Positions 47,248 to 56,983 of a stretch of DNA of 64,000 nt are shown piece by piece; positions within the stretch are counted from its first letter, which is position 1; every line of letters begins with the position of its first letter. The position numbers were made by a program, and so were the translations under genes. Origin of the DNA: Pseudomonas purpurea (GTDB taxonomy: Bacteria; Pseudomonadota; Gammaproteobacteria; Pseudomonadales; Pseudomonadaceae); NCBI RefSeq assembly GCF_039908635.1, contig NZ_CP150918.1, positions 5,100,001-5,164,000 on the forward strand, read 5' to 3'. The notes under the pieces are model-generated. The model searched no databases. It had not been told where the DNA came from and saw only the letters and a program-made list of their open reading frames with translations.

Positions 47248-48124
47248 GGCGATAAAACCTATCCAGTAAACCCGGGAGTGCCGCGCGCCAGGCGCGGGGC
47301 TTGATCCCGAAAGTGTGCAAAATTTTCTTGCAGGCCAGCACCGCGTGTTGCGGCTCCTCGGCGGCGTCCGGTCGCGCGGCGTGAGCCTGGGCGGTCGGGG
47401 CTTCGATGGCTAGCGCATGCAGGTTGCGTGCTTCAGTGAGTATGGCCTGGCCCAGCGCCAGCGGCGTGGTCGCTTCGTGCCCGGCGTAATGATAAGTGCC
47501 CCACAACGGCGCCGCGCAATCGAGTTGCTTGAGTACCGAAATGATCACCCGCGCCGCATCATCCACCGGCGTCGGGTTGCCACGCCGGTCGTCGGCCATC
47601 AGCAGCTCTTCCGGCTGTTCGGCGCGGGCGAGGAAACGCCCCAACGTGCCGTCGACGCTGTCATCGAGCAGCCAGCCGAACCGCAGCATCACATGCTGCG
47701 GGCAGGTGGCGCGCACGCTTTGCTCGATGCGCCACAAGGCCTGACCGCGCAGGCCCAGCGGCACCGGTTCGTCTTTTTCGCTGTAGGCGGTTGCCCGTGA
47801 ACCATCGAACACCCGATAGCTGGAAGGCTGCACCAGCACGATGTTGTGGTGCTGGCACAGTTCGGCCAGGCGTTCGACGGCGCGCTCCTGCCCAGCCAGA
47901 CGCGTCTCGCTGACGGTCTCCGCCTGGAACCAGTCGAAGTAATAGGCGAGGTTGATCACCGCATCCGGGCGGGTGTCGTCGAGCAGTTGCGTCAGGCTCG
48001 CGGCATCCCAGCCGTCCTGAGGCGGACGGGGGGCGAGGAAACCGATGTCTTCCTCTGCACCGAGGCGAATCAGCGCCTGCCCAAGGGCATTTCCGCCGCC
48101 CAGTAACATAAGGCGCATTCGCAT
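47240..48124 (-). CDS. RmlD-like SDR family protein
   Basis: 294 residues. The N-terminal glycine-rich motif is LMLLGGGNALGQALIRLG, a variant of the Rossmann GxxGxxG; PDAVINLAYYFDWFQAE and PSSYRVFDGSRATAYSEKDEPVPLGLRGQALWRIE resemble dTDP-4-dehydrorhamnose reductase (RmlD) sequences, including the E-x-D-xP-P stretch. The usual catalytic Tyr-x3-Lys is not clear (LGLRGQALWRIE instead), so enzyme activity is uncertain. It overlaps the downstream epimerase by eight bases and is probably co-translated, suggesting one pathway for a surface sugar. Confidence 0.78.
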   Translation of the reverse strand: MRMRLMLLGGGNALGQALIRLGAEEDIGFLAPRPPQDGWDAASLTQLLDDTRPDAVINLAYYFDWFQAETVSETRLAGQERAVERLAELCQHHNIVLVQPSSYRVFDGSRATAYSEKDEPVPLGLRGQALWRIEQSVRATCPQHVMLRFGWLLDDSVDGTLGRFLARAEQPEELLMADDRRGNPTPVDDAARVIISVLKQLDCAAPLWGTYHYAGHEATTPLALGQAILTEARNLHALAIEAPTAQAHAARPDAAEEPQHAVLACKKILHTFGIKPRAWRAALPGLLDRFYRHG

Positions 48125-48441
48125 AGAGTCAGCAGGCCCAGTCTGATTGAAACGATGGTTTTATCGACAGCACCCGCAGGCGTTGTCGTTGAAAGTTGCC
48201 AGAATCGTTGCATTTTGCGGGTTTAGTGCGCAACCGTCATCCGTAAAGTGTAGATCGCTGGCGTTTGCGGTGCCGCTACTGGCCTCTTCGCGAGCAAGCC
48301 CGCTCCCACAGTGTTCTCTGTTGTTCACAAATATTGCATTCACAGTGTGGGAGCGGGCTTGCTCGCGAAAGGGCCATAAGGATCGCTGGAGATCTTGAGC
48401 GGTACTTGCTTCTTCATTCCTCTACCCGCATAAATTGCCCC
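48125..48441. other. Intergenic stretch with divergent promoters and REP pair
   Basis: Between the RmlD-like gene and lhr. Holds the REP pair at 48286-48370 and presumably both promoters; no coding or RNA feature was recognised. Confidence 0.5.
48286..48370. repeat. REP pair upstream of lhr
   Basis: TCGCGAGCAAGCCCGCTCCC and inverted GGGAGCGGGCTTGCTCGCGA, about 34 bases apart. Here the REP lies between divergent genes. Confidence 0.9.
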
Positions 48442-51400
48442 ATGAACCTGCCCGAATCAGCCAACCGCGTGCTGAACGACTTCCACCCCGCCGTCAGCGC
48501 CTGGTTCAACAGCACTTTCCCCTCGGTCACTGCCGCTCAAGCCGCGGCGTGGCCGTTGATTCGCCAGCGCCGCTCGACGTTGATCGCCGCGCCCACCGGC
48601 TCGGGCAAAACCCTCACCGCGTTTCTTGCGGTGATCGATGACCTGGTCCATCGCGGGCTGGCCAACGGCGGCCACTTGCCGAACGAAACCCTGGTGGTCT
48701 ACGTCTCGCCGCTCAAGGCCTTGAGCAACGACATTCAAATCAACCTGCAAGACCCGCTGGCCGGCATCACCGAGCAATTGCGCGTGATGGACCTGCCTGA
48801 ACTGGCGATCAATACCGCCGTGCGCACCGGCGATACCCCGCAAAAAGACCGCAGCGCCATGCGTAAAACCGCGCCGCACATTCTGGTGACCACCCCGGAA
48901 TCGCTTTATGTGCTGCTCGGTTCTGATTCCGGGCGACGCATGCTTGCCAGCACGCGCACGGTAATCGTCGATGAAATCCACGCCATCGCCGCCAGCAAAC
49001 GCGGCAGCCACCTGGCTCTGAGCCTGGAACGTTTGCAGGCGCTGACCTTAAGTAAGGCGGGCGCCGAACCGCTGATGCGCATCGGCCTGTCCGCCACGCA
49101 AAAACCCATCGATGCGGTGTCGCGGTTTCTGGTGGGCACCGCTCGCCCATGCGAAATCGTCGACATCGGCCACGCCCGCCCACGGGACCTGAACATCGAA
49201 GTACCGCCCGTGCCGCTGTCGGCCGTGATGGCCAACGATGTCTGGGAATTGGTCTACGACCGCCTCGCCACGCTGGCCCGCGAACACCGGACCACGCTGA
49301 TTTTCGTCAACACCCGTCGCCTGGCTGAACGCCTGAGCCGCCATTTGAGCGAACGGCTGGGCAAAGACGCAGTGGCCGCCCACCACGGCAGCCTGGCCAA
49401 GGAGTTTCGACTCGACGCCGAGCAGCGGCTCAAGCGCGGCGAGCTGCAAGTGCTGATCGCCACCGCTTCGCTGGAACTGGGCATCGACATCGGCGATGTG
49501 GATCTGGTCTGCCAGATCGCTTCTCCGCGTTCGATTGCCGGGTTTCTGCAAAGGGTCGGACGCTCCGGGCATCAGGTCGGCGGCACGCCCAAGGGCCGGT
49601 TGTTCGCCACCACCCGCGACGACCTGATCGAATGCGCCGCCCTGCTCGACTGCGTGCGCCGGGGCGAACTGGACACCCTGCTGATCCCCAAGGCACCGCT
49701 GGATGTGCTGGCCCAGCAGATCATCGCTGAAATCAGCTGTCAGGAATGGCCGGAACAGGCACTGCTCGACACCCTGCGCCGCGCTTCCCCCTACGCCGAA
49801 CTCGATGAGCGTCACTATCAGGCCCTGTTGCAGATGCTCGCCGAGGGTTACAACGGTCGCCTGGGCATCCGCAGCGCCTACCTGCACCGCGACGCCGTCA
49901 GCCGCACCTTGCGCGGCCGACGCGGGGCCAGGCTGACCGCCGTGACCAGCGGCGGAACCATCCCTGACAACGCCGATTACGCCGTGCTGCTGGAGCCGCA
50001 AGCCCTGAACATCGGCAGCGTCAACGAAGACTTCGCGGTGGAAAGCATCGCGGGCGATGTCTTTCAGTTGGGCAATACCTCGTACCGGATCCTGCGGATC
50101 GAAACCGGCAAGGTCAGGGTCGAAGATGCCCAGGGCCAGCCACCGACCATTCCGTTTTGGCTCGGCGAAGCGCCGGGGCGCAGTGCGGAACTGTCGTTCG
50201 CCGTGGCGCGCCTACACGCCCGGCTCGATGAACTGCTCGGCGCCAGCCCCGGCAACTTGCAGCCCAGCCTCGACTGGCTGACCGAGACACTCGGCCTGAA
50301 CCCGGCCAGCGCCGAACAACTGGTGGATTACCTCGCCCGTGCGCGGTTGACCCTCGGCGCCCTGCCGTCCCGGGACACTCTGCTGATGGAGCGGTTTTTC
50401 GACGAGTCCGGCGGCACTCAGTTGATCATCCACTCGCCGTTCGGCAGCCGCATCAACCGCGCCTGGGGCCTGGCCCTGCGCAAGCGGTTTTGCCGCACCT
50501 TCAACTTCGAGTTGCAGGCCGCCGCCAACGAAGACGCTATCGTGTTGTCGCTGTCCACCAGCCACAGTTTCGAGCTGGATGACGTGTGGCGTTACCTGCA
50601 CAGCAACAGCGCCGAACATCTGCTGATTCAAGCCGTGCTCGACGCGCCGCTGTTCGGCGTGCGCTGGCGCTGGAACGCCGGTGTGGCGCTGGCGTTGCCG
50701 CGTTACAGCGGTGGCCGCAAAGTGCCGCCGCAGATCCAGCGCATGAAAAGCGAAGACCTGATCGCCAGCGTGTTTCCCGATCAGATCGCCTGCCTGGAAA
50801 ACCTCGCGGGCGAGCGCGAGATTCCCGATCACCCGCTGGTGGAACAAACCCTCGACGACTGCCTGCATGACGCCATGGATTGCGAGGGCTGGCTCGCCTT
50901 GTTGCGGCGGATGGAGCGTGGCGAGGTGCGCTTGCTCAGCCGCGACTTACCCGCGCCCTCACCGCTCGCGGCGGAGATTCTCAGCGCCCGGCCGTACACC
51001 TTTCTCGATGACGCGCCGCTGGAAGAACGCCGCACCCAAGCGGTGCTCAACCGCCGTTGGAGCGACCCGCAATCAACCGATGACCTCGGCGCCCTGGATG
51101 CCGAAGCCATTCAATCCGTGTGTGAAGAGGCCTGGCCTGCGCCTGCCAACGTCGATGAAATGCATGAAGTACTGATGAGCCTGGCCGCCATCAACGATGC
51201 CGAGGCACAGGCCAGTCCGCAGTGGTCTGGTTGGCTGCAAACTCTGGCCGACGGTGGTCGCGCCAGCCGTTTGCAGATCAACTCAGGGCAAGGGTTATGG
51301 TTGGCACTGGAACGCCTGACCTGCCTGCAAGCGGTTTATCCACAGGCAGCGCTGCAACCGCCGCTGCACGCCCTGGCGGATTTCGATGAGGCGTGGGACG

Positions 51401-52776
51401 GCGAACAGGCGCTGGTGGAGTTGATTCGCGCGCGGCTCGGCGCATTCGGCCCACTGACCTTGCGTGAAATCGCCCAACCGCTGGGGCTGACTACGATTCA
51501 CGTCAATCAGGCCTTGGCGCAACTGGAACGCGAAGGCTACGTGCTGCGCGGTCACTTCAGCCCTGGTGCCTCGCAAGAGCAGTGGTGCGAGCGGCACCTG
51601 CTGGCGCGGATTCACCGCTACACCGTCAAACGCCTGCGACGGGAAATCGAGCCAGTGGCGTTGCAGGATTTCATGCGGTTTCTGTTCGACTGGCAGCATG
51701 TGTCTGCGGCCACTCAGGGTCAGGGCTGCGCGATGTTGCCGGCGATCATCAGTCAGTTCGAAGGTTATCCGGCGGCCGCGTCGGCGTGGGACAGCGACAT
51801 CCTGCCCGCGCGGCTCAAGGACTATTCGGCGAGTTGGCTGGATGAGTTGTGCCGCAGCGGCAAACTGGTCTGGACCCGCCTGACTGTTCGCCATCAAAGC
51901 ACTGGCACGGCGCTTCGCAGCACGCCGATTGTGCTGCTGCCGCGCAGTCAGGTTGCCCTGTGGAGCGGTTTGACCGAACAGACACCGGCCAGCGAACTGT
52001 CGCCCAAGACCCAAAAAGTCCATCAGGCCCTGAGCCAACACGGTGCGCTGTTTTTCGATGAGCTGATCCACGAAGCCCACCTGCTGCGCAGCGAACTGGA
52101 AATCGCCTTGCAGGAACTGGTGGGCGCAGGTTTGGTGAACGCCGACAGTTTCGCCGGCCTGCGGGCGTTGATTACTCCGGCGAGCAAACGCCAGGCCCGC
52201 AGCAGTCGGCGTGGACGCGGGGCGTTCATTGGCGGGATGGACGATGCCGGGCGCTGGGCCTTGTTGCGTCGCGGGCCGCCAGCGCCGGTTGTGGATAACA
52301 ACCGCCCGGCCTCAACACCGAGCGACACCCTTGAACACATCGCCATGACCTTGCTGCGCCGCTACGGCGTGGTGTTCTGGCGCTTGCTTGCGCGCGAGGC
52401 TGACTGGTTGCCGAGCTGGCGTGAATTGCTGCGTACCTTTCACCGACTGGAAGCACGCGGGGAGATTCGTGGCGGACGTTTCGTCAGCGGTCTGGCCGGT
52501 GAGCAGTTTGCCCTGCCGGAGGCGATTCCATTGCTGCGCGAAGTCCGCCGTCGCCCCCACGACGGCAGCCTGATTGCCGTGTGTGGCGTCGACCCGCTGA
52601 ACCTCGCCGGCACCTTGCTGCCAGGGCCCAAAGTCCCGGCACTGACGAACAATCGACTGGTGTACCGCGACGGATTACCGGCCGCCGCCGACATTGCCGG
52701 CACCCTGCATTTCTGGCTCGAACTCGATCAACAGGCCAGTGATGAATTACACAACACACTGATCCGGCATCGGTGA
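48442..52776 (+). CDS. lhr: Large helicase-related protein Lhr
   Basis: 1,444 residues from the ATG at 48442 (MNLPESANRVLNDF); an open frame upstream crosses the REP. SF2 motifs: Walker A in AAPTGSGKTLTAFLAV, TSPxK-type VSPLKALSNDIQ, motif II DEIH in VDEIHAIAASKRGSHLALS, LSATQKP, then the second RecA domain with TLIFVNTRRLAERLS, VAAHHGSL, ASLELGIDIGDVDLV and QRVGRSGHQ. A winged-helix and Lhr-specific region follow, then the long C-terminal extension of the bacterial full-length form. Lhr is a 3'-5' single-stranded-DNA translocase/RNA:DNA helicase linked to DNA repair. The gene stands alone. Confidence 0.95.
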   Translation: MNLPESANRVLNDFHPAVSAWFNSTFPSVTAAQAAAWPLIRQRRSTLIAAPTGSGKTLTAFLAVIDDLVHRGLANGGHLPNETLVVYVSPLKALSNDIQINLQDPLAGITEQLRVMDLPELAINTAVRTGDTPQKDRSAMRKTAPHILVTTPESLYVLLGSDSGRRMLASTRTVIVDEIHAIAASKRGSHLALSLERLQALTLSKAGAEPLMRIGLSATQKPIDAVSRFLVGTARPCEIVDIGHARPRDLNIEVPPVPLSAVMANDVWELVYDRLATLAREHRTTLIFVNTRRLAERLSRHLSERLGKDAVAAHHGSLAKEFRLDAEQRLKRGELQVLIATASLELGIDIGDVDLVCQIASPRSIAGFLQRVGRSGHQVGGTPKGRLFATTRDDLIECAALLDCVRRGELDTLLIPKAPLDVLAQQIIAEISCQEWPEQALLDTLRRASPYAELDERHYQALLQMLAEGYNGRLGIRSAYLHRDAVSRTLRGRRGARLTAVTSGGTIPDNADYAVLLEPQALNIGSVNEDFAVESIAGDVFQLGNTSYRILRIETGKVRVEDAQGQPPTIPFWLGEAPGRSAELSFAVARLHARLDELLGASPGNLQPSLDWLTETLGLNPASAEQLVDYLARARLTLGALPSRDTLLMERFFDESGGTQLIIHSPFGSRINRAWGLALRKRFCRTFNFELQAAANEDAIVLSLSTSHSFELDDVWRYLHSNSAEHLLIQAVLDAPLFGVRWRWNAGVALALPRYSGGRKVPPQIQRMKSEDLIASVFPDQIACLENLAGEREIPDHPLVEQTLDDCLHDAMDCEGWLALLRRMERGEVRLLSRDLPAPSPLAAEILSARPYTFLDDAPLEERRTQAVLNRRWSDPQSTDDLGALDAEAIQSVCEEAWPAPANVDEMHEVLMSLAAINDAEAQASPQWSGWLQTLADGGRASRLQINSGQGLWLALERLTCLQAVYPQAALQPPLHALADFDEAWDGEQALVELIRARLGAFGPLTLREIAQPLGLTTIHVNQALAQLEREGYVLRGHFSPGASQEQWCERHLLARIHRYTVKRLRREIEPVALQDFMRFLFDWQHVSAATQGQGCAMLPAIISQFEGYPAAASAWDSDILPARLKDYSASWLDELCRSGKLVWTRLTVRHQSTGTALRSTPIVLLPRSQVALWSGLTEQTPASELSPKTQKVHQALSQHGALFFDELIHEAHLLRSELEIALQELVGAGLVNADSFAGLRALITPASKRQARSSRRGRGAFIGGMDDAGRWALLRRGPPAPVVDNNRPASTPSDTLEHIAMTLLRRYGVVFWRLLAREADWLPSWRELLRTFHRLEARGEIRGGRFVSGLAGEQFALPEAIPLLREVRRRPHDGSLIAVCGVDPLNLAGTLLPGPKVPALTNNRLVYRDGLPAAADIAGTLHFWLELDQQASDELHNTLIRHR

Positions 52777-53004
52777 GTTTCTGGATTTTGTGTCGCTCAA
52801 CCAGGTCCCATCGCCGAGTTTAAAACGCAGGGTCGAGATTGCTTTCCGATCAGAGGTTTATCATCCGTTTGGTTGAGGCTGCCATCACAAGCGCGTGATG
52901 CCGTTCACACCTAAGCGATAACTTAGCAACAGCAAGCCCACTGAAGACTCATTCCTGGCGAGCTTACTGTTCGTCACCCTGACGCCGTGAACTTTACCTC
53001 TGGG

Positions 53005-53352
53005 TCAAACTCTCGTGACAATCCAGGGTAGAGAAGGCTGCGCTCCCCCGTGAGGTACAACAATAAAGGTATATGTCGTGCAGCTGTACAAGGGGACCGT
53101 AACATCGAAACCGCCGCCACTGTCTGCTTGGTACGGGGCCAGTTGGGTGGGTCCATCATAGATAAATCCGACCCGCCCAGGATAATCATTGCCCCACAAC
53201 GTTACCGAGATATGAGTGGTTTCGCCCGGGTTTCCAATGGAATTACCTGAGGGGTCTTTGACGGCATAGATGCGTAGAGCCTGTGGTTCCCCTTTATCAG
53301 CATCGATCGTGGTACTCACCGAAGTATTGGGAAGCGACACTTTGTCATTCAT
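53005..53352 (-). CDS. Small orphan protein, beta-rich
   Basis: 115 residues. No signal peptide or membrane segment. The sequence starts MNDKVSLPNTSVSTTIDADKG and includes IYAVKDPSGNSIGNPGETTHISVTLWG and VGFIYDGPTQLAPYQADSGGGFDVTVPL, alternating short strands rich in Ser/Thr/Gly that resemble an Ig-like or adhesin-repeat domain. I do not recognise it. A few bases upstream of the start, AAAAGGAG-like sequence gives a ribosome-binding site. Base composition is less GC-rich than neighbours, and the gene is flanked by stretches without coding sequence, consistent with acquisition. It could be a stand-alone unit of a larger secreted repeat protein. Confidence 0.6.
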   Translation of the reverse strand: MNDKVSLPNTSVSTTIDADKGEPQALRIYAVKDPSGNSIGNPGETTHISVTLWGNDYPGRVGFIYDGPTQLAPYQADSGGGFDVTVPLYSCTTYTFIVVPHGGAQPSLPWIVTRV

Positions 53353-53834
53353 GAGAAAACTCCTTTTTCAGGGCCGCAACGTACTGTGCGACATGCAGGG
53401 CCATCGGAACATAGGTGCAAAACAGCGTCTACTGTCATAAATAACAGGTAGAACGGTGCTTTTGACCAGCGGTCGCTCCCTACAACACTCGATTGAAGCA
53501 CTCAGAACGACTTGGGCCGTACAGCTTGCCGGCTCCTGCCACCCGTGACCTGGGGTTCAGCGGTCTTGTGGTTCCGGCGGCACAGGTACATGCCACCTTC
53601 ATGTCGGCCCTCGGTTTTGCCTACGCAACGGCGGTATCCACTGACGACGTCCTGGCGGCCAGTCACTGAACCTGCCCCCATCAAAACCCAAAAGCCCCAC
53701 CGCGCTGACACGCTGCGGGCCTTTTTTGTGATGGAAATCAGTCAGATAAAAAATCTCACGCGTGAGCTATTGATGGCGTTATAAATTGCCTGTAGCTTTC
53801 TCACGCGTGATACAAGCTAAACGGAGTCACTGCC
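53353..53834. other. Intergenic stretch with a possible repeated or structured segment
   Basis: 53500-53735 has a pattern I associate with a sequence recurring in P. fluorescens genomes: short open frames on both strands (plus strand ending PIKTQKPHRAD, minus strand YLCRRNHKTAEPQVTGGRS) and, at about 53692-53727, an inverted CCCACCGCG/CGCTGCGGG followed by TTTTTT that looks like a terminator. No gene is called. The yjfI promoter lies in its right end. Confidence 0.35.
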
Positions 53835-54512
53835 ATGAAACGCCGCTCTCCATCAGCGTCAGATACCGCTCCAGAGAGCCGCCAGGGAGAGCGATCGAAA
53901 CCTTCCGCGAAAAAACCATCGAGCTTCTACATGAAGCAGATGCGCGGAGGCCTTAGCGCCGCTGGCTATGTAAAACATGAGACTTGGGTGCTTCCCGAAA
54001 ACCGAAGCCTGCTCAAGCTCATGGAGAAACAGCTACGCCAGCCGATTCTGGCGGGCTCATTCAACTTGGAGGATTACATGAGCGCAGGTAATAACTGGAA
54101 CATCGACCGTCTCTTCAACGCCCTGCAAGCCCTGGATGAGGTGGTTTCCAACGAAATCACCCTGACACTGGTTCAAGGCTCCGAGCAAAGCATCAAGCTG
54201 GAAATGAACGAGTTTGGCGGGCTGCCGATTTACATCGCCGTCGTTGGCGAGCAAATCATCGTCGACACCGTGCTGGTCGACCTCGAATCGATCAAGGACG
54301 TGCCGCGCTTCAATGACGCCGTGCTGCGCAGCCGGGAAATGTTCCCGCTGTCGTCGATCGGCATCGAAGCCATGCCCAACGGCCAGACCGTCTACAGCAT
54401 GTTCGGCGCACTCAGTTCCGAATCCAGCCTGACCAACGTCGTGACCGAGATCAAAACCCTCGTCGACAACGTTCAGCGCGCCAGCGAAGCCTTCGAAAGC
54501 TTCTTCAACTAA
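53835..54512 (+). CDS. yjfI: DUF2170 protein YjfI with an N-terminal RHH-like extension
   Basis: 225 residues. The C-terminal ~155 residues are DUF2170 (NWNIDRLFNALQALDEVVSNEITLTL, IYIAVVGEQIIVDTVLVDLESI). E. coli YjfI is only about 133 residues. Here the first 70 residues add a basic Ser/Lys tract and then FYMKQMRGGLSAAGYVKHETWVLPENRSLLKLMEKQLRQ, which has the strand-helix-helix pattern of small ribbon-helix-helix antitoxin-like DNA-binding domains. An internal ATG at 54078 could give a short form. It is the first gene of the yjf operon, 19 bases before pspA. Function unknown; possible transcriptional control of the operon is inferred. Confidence 0.8.
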   Translation: MKRRSPSASDTAPESRQGERSKPSAKKPSSFYMKQMRGGLSAAGYVKHETWVLPENRSLLKLMEKQLRQPILAGSFNLEDYMSAGNNWNIDRLFNALQALDEVVSNEITLTLVQGSEQSIKLEMNEFGGLPIYIAVVGEQIIVDTVLVDLESIKDVPRFNDAVLRSREMFPLSSIGIEAMPNGQTVYSMFGALSSESSLTNVVTEIKTLVDNVQRASEAFESFFN

Positions 54513-54531
54513 TTTCCGGGAGTACCGACTC

Positions 54532-55233
54532 ATGCAAAACCAATCGATCTGGAGCAAGTTGTTCACCGCCCTGCGCGGCGGCGCCAGCGAAGTCGGCGAA
54601 GCCATTGCCGACCAACAGGCCCTGCGCATCCTCGATCAGGAAATCCGCGACGCCGACAACGCCCTGGCCAACGCCAAGCGCGAACTGGTCAGCATCATGG
54701 CCAAGCACAAACTCTCGGCCGAACGCGTGTCGCAGTTCAACGCCAAGATCAAGGACCTGGAGTCCAAGGCCATGGCCGCGATCCAGGCCAACCGTGAAGA
54801 CCTTGCACTGGAAGTGGCCGAAGCCATTTCGACCCTGACCAACGACCTCGACGCCGAACAGAAGCAAGCCACCGAATTTGGCGCCTACGCCGACAAAATG
54901 CGCAAGGACATCACCAAGGCCGAAGCCCGCATCAAGAGCCTGCGCCAGCAAGTGGACATGGCCAAGGCCCGTGAAAGCGTGCAGAAAGCTCAGGTCAGCG
55001 CGTCCATTGCCAGCGGCGGTGCCAACGGCAAGCTGGAAACCGCGGTCGGCACCTTGAACCGCCTGCAGGCCAAACAGGAACAACGCGCAGCCGAACTCGA
55101 AGCCCACGAAGAACTGGCGGACGCATCCGTCGGCAACGACTTGGAGCGCAAACTGCGCGAAGCCGGCATCACCCCGGACCAGGGCAGCGCGAACGCGATT
55201 CTTGAGCGCTTGAAGAAGCAATCGGCCGAATAA
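54532..55233 (+). CDS. pspA: PspA/IM30 family protein (YjfJ-like)
   Basis: 233 residues, almost wholly coiled coil after an N-terminal amphipathic helix (MQNQSIWSKLFTALRGGASEVGEAI). Later helices include RILDQEIRDADNALANAKREL, the hairpin typical of PspA/Vipp1/ESCRT-III relatives. Such proteins polymerise on the inner membrane, stabilise it and limit proton leak under stress. In E. coli the same neighbour order is yjfI-yjfJ. No PspF or PspBC genes are nearby, so control differs from the E. coli psp operon. A strong terminator follows the gene. Confidence 0.92.
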   Translation: MQNQSIWSKLFTALRGGASEVGEAIADQQALRILDQEIRDADNALANAKRELVSIMAKHKLSAERVSQFNAKIKDLESKAMAAIQANREDLALEVAEAISTLTNDLDAEQKQATEFGAYADKMRKDITKAEARIKSLRQQVDMAKARESVQKAQVSASIASGGANGKLETAVGTLNRLQAKQEQRAAELEAHEELADASVGNDLERKLREAGITPDQGSANAILERLKKQSAE

Positions 55234-55252
55234 CCGGCTCAGGCGCACACTC

Positions 55253-55291
55253 AAAAAGAAGGGCATCGACATACTTGATGCCCTTCTTTTT
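55253..55291 (+). terminator. Strong intrinsic terminator after pspA
   Basis: AAAAAGAAGGGCATC - nine bases - GATGCCCTTCTTTTT, a perfect 15-base stem with T run. It divides the yjf gene series after pspA, giving more yjfI-pspA message than distal message. Confidence 0.92.
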
Positions 55292-55309
55292 ATCGACCAG
55301 AGGACAAGG

Positions 55310-55883
55310 ATGGACAAGGTATCCGGCTTCAAGATCATCGCAGGCCCTGGCCTTGGCGATGGTCGCCATACAACTGCTGAACATGCTGACAGGCTACAGC
55401 CTGACGATGTTCGGCCTGGTGCCCCGCACCGGGTACGGCCTCGTCGGGATTGTCACCTCGCCGTTTCTGCACGGCTCCCTTGCGCACCTGCTCACCAACC
55501 TGGTGCCGTTCCTTGTGCTGGGCACCCTGGTGATCGCCGATGGGCTCAAACGTTTTGTGACCGTCAGCGCCATCATCATCCTGCTCGGTGGCTCGCTGGT
55601 CTGGCTGTTCGGCTTCAAAGGCGTGCATATCGGCGCCAGTGCCTGGATCTTCGGCCTCTGGGCCTACCTGCTGGCTCGCGCCTGGTTCCACCGCAGCTGG
55701 AGCAACGTGCTGATCGCGGTGATTGTCGCCTTCTTGTATGGCGGGCTGATTTTCGGCTTCATTCCACGCCAGGGCGTGTCTTTCGAAGGTCACATCGGCG
55801 GCGCACTTGCCGGATTTTTTGCAGCCCGACTACTGTTCTCGGCGCCGCGCAACGGGTCTAATGCTGACCGGCAAACACGCTGA
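55310..55883 (+). CDS. Rhomboid-family serine protease (one frameshift)
   Basis: Intended product about 190 residues, starting at the ATG at 55310 after GAGGACAAGG. The frame MDKVSGFKIIAG is lost at the GGCCC at 55343-55347; removing one C joins it to LALAMVAIQLLNM and the rest. Features are six hydrophobic segments, PFLHGSLAHLLTNLVP (His-Asn region of helix 2), HIGASAWIFG with the catalytic Ser, and FEGHIGGALAGFF with the catalytic His. It should cleave membrane-embedded helices. Placed between pspA and an ion channel, it may act in the same membrane-stress response; a target is not evident. A longer alternative start at 55278 lies inside the preceding terminator and is rejected. Confidence 0.85.
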
Positions 55884-55948
55884 ACCCAACAAGGTCCGCG
55901 GCGGGTTTCTTCGCCACGGACGCGTCACCCCCAGGGAGCCAGGGACGA

Positions 55949-56983
55949 ATGTCGATTTTCCTCTTGTTACGCGTGTACGCAGCGTCCTTCTTCCACAAGT
56001 TTGGCTGGGCCGGCCTTGCCATTGCCCTGGGCGTACACATTGCCACGGCCTATCTGGGCCTGCTGGCGCTGGGCGAGCTACCGCTCACCAACCCCACGAC
56101 GTTTCTTTATTTCTACCTCACGACCACGCTGACGGTCGGTTATGGCGACCTCGCGCCACAAACCCCGGCGGGGCGAATCTTCGTGGCCACCTGGGTGATG
56201 CTCGGCGGCATCGCCCTGTTGACCGCCGCAATCGGCAAAACCACTGGCAGCGTCATTGATGTATGGAGAAAAGGCATGAAGGGCAAAGGCGATTACACCG
56301 GCAAGACCGGCCATACCGTCCTCATTGGCTGGGAAGGCTCGTCCAGCGAACGTGTCATTGAGTTGTTGCTTCAGGACGAAACCTCGAACGACAACCTGAT
56401 CGTCATTTGCGACGCCACGCTGGAAGAAAACCCCATGCCCGGCAAGGCATCGTTCATCAAGGGCGAAAGTCTTTCCTCGGCGGCGCTGCTGTTGCGCGCC
56501 GGCGTCCCCGGCGCCGAACGCGTGCTGGTGCGAACCCGCTCCGACGACCTGACGCTGGCCACCGTATTGGCGGTCAACCAACTGAAACCGGCGGGCCACG
56601 TGGTCGCGCACTTCAATGACAGCGAAATCGCCGCGCTGGCGGGTTCCTACGCACCGAACCTTGAATGCACCTCAAGCATGGCCATCGAGATGCTGGTGCG
56701 CGCCTCCCAGGACCCTGGCTCTTCAGTGGTCATCAATGAGCTGCTGTGCGTCGGCCAGGGCGCCACCCAATACCTGATGAAGCTGCCGGACAGCTTTGAG
56801 GGCGCATTCGGCGAGCTCTATGTGCAGTTGAAAGAACGCCACAACGCGACCCTCATCGGCTATCGCGCCAAGGGCGCCCAACAACCGTCGATCAACCCGC
56901 CCGGGGCCACCCGCATCCAGGGCGGCGAACTCTTCTACATTGCCTCTACCCGCCTGAAGGAAATCTCCCATGGGATGGTTTAA
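55949..56983 (+). CDS. Potassium-channel-like protein with TrkA-N (RCK) domain
   Basis: 344 residues. Two membrane helices flank a pore loop with selectivity filter TVGYGD (FYFYLTTTLTVGYGDLAPQTPAGR), as in K+ channels. A cytoplasmic Rossmann-type RCK domain follows (HTVLIGWEGSSSERVIELLL, VICDATLEENPMPG, ADVLVR-like GAERVLVRTRSDDLTLATVLAVNQL). It resembles the MthK/Kch layout. It lies 65 bases after the rhomboid gene, and its end overlaps the yjfK start. A K+ channel beside PspA suggests control of membrane potential during envelope stress; this is inference. E. coli's yjf operon lacks it. Confidence 0.9.
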   Translation: MSIFLLLRVYAASFFHKFGWAGLAIALGVHIATAYLGLLALGELPLTNPTTFLYFYLTTTLTVGYGDLAPQTPAGRIFVATWVMLGGIALLTAAIGKTTGSVIDVWRKGMKGKGDYTGKTGHTVLIGWEGSSSERVIELLLQDETSNDNLIVICDATLEENPMPGKASFIKGESLSSAALLLRAGVPGAERVLVRTRSDDLTLATVLAVNQLKPAGHVVAHFNDSEIAALAGSYAPNLECTSSMAIEMLVRASQDPGSSVVINELLCVGQGATQYLMKLPDSFEGAFGELYVQLKERHNATLIGYRAKGAQQPSINPPGATRIQGGELFYIASTRLKEISHGMV

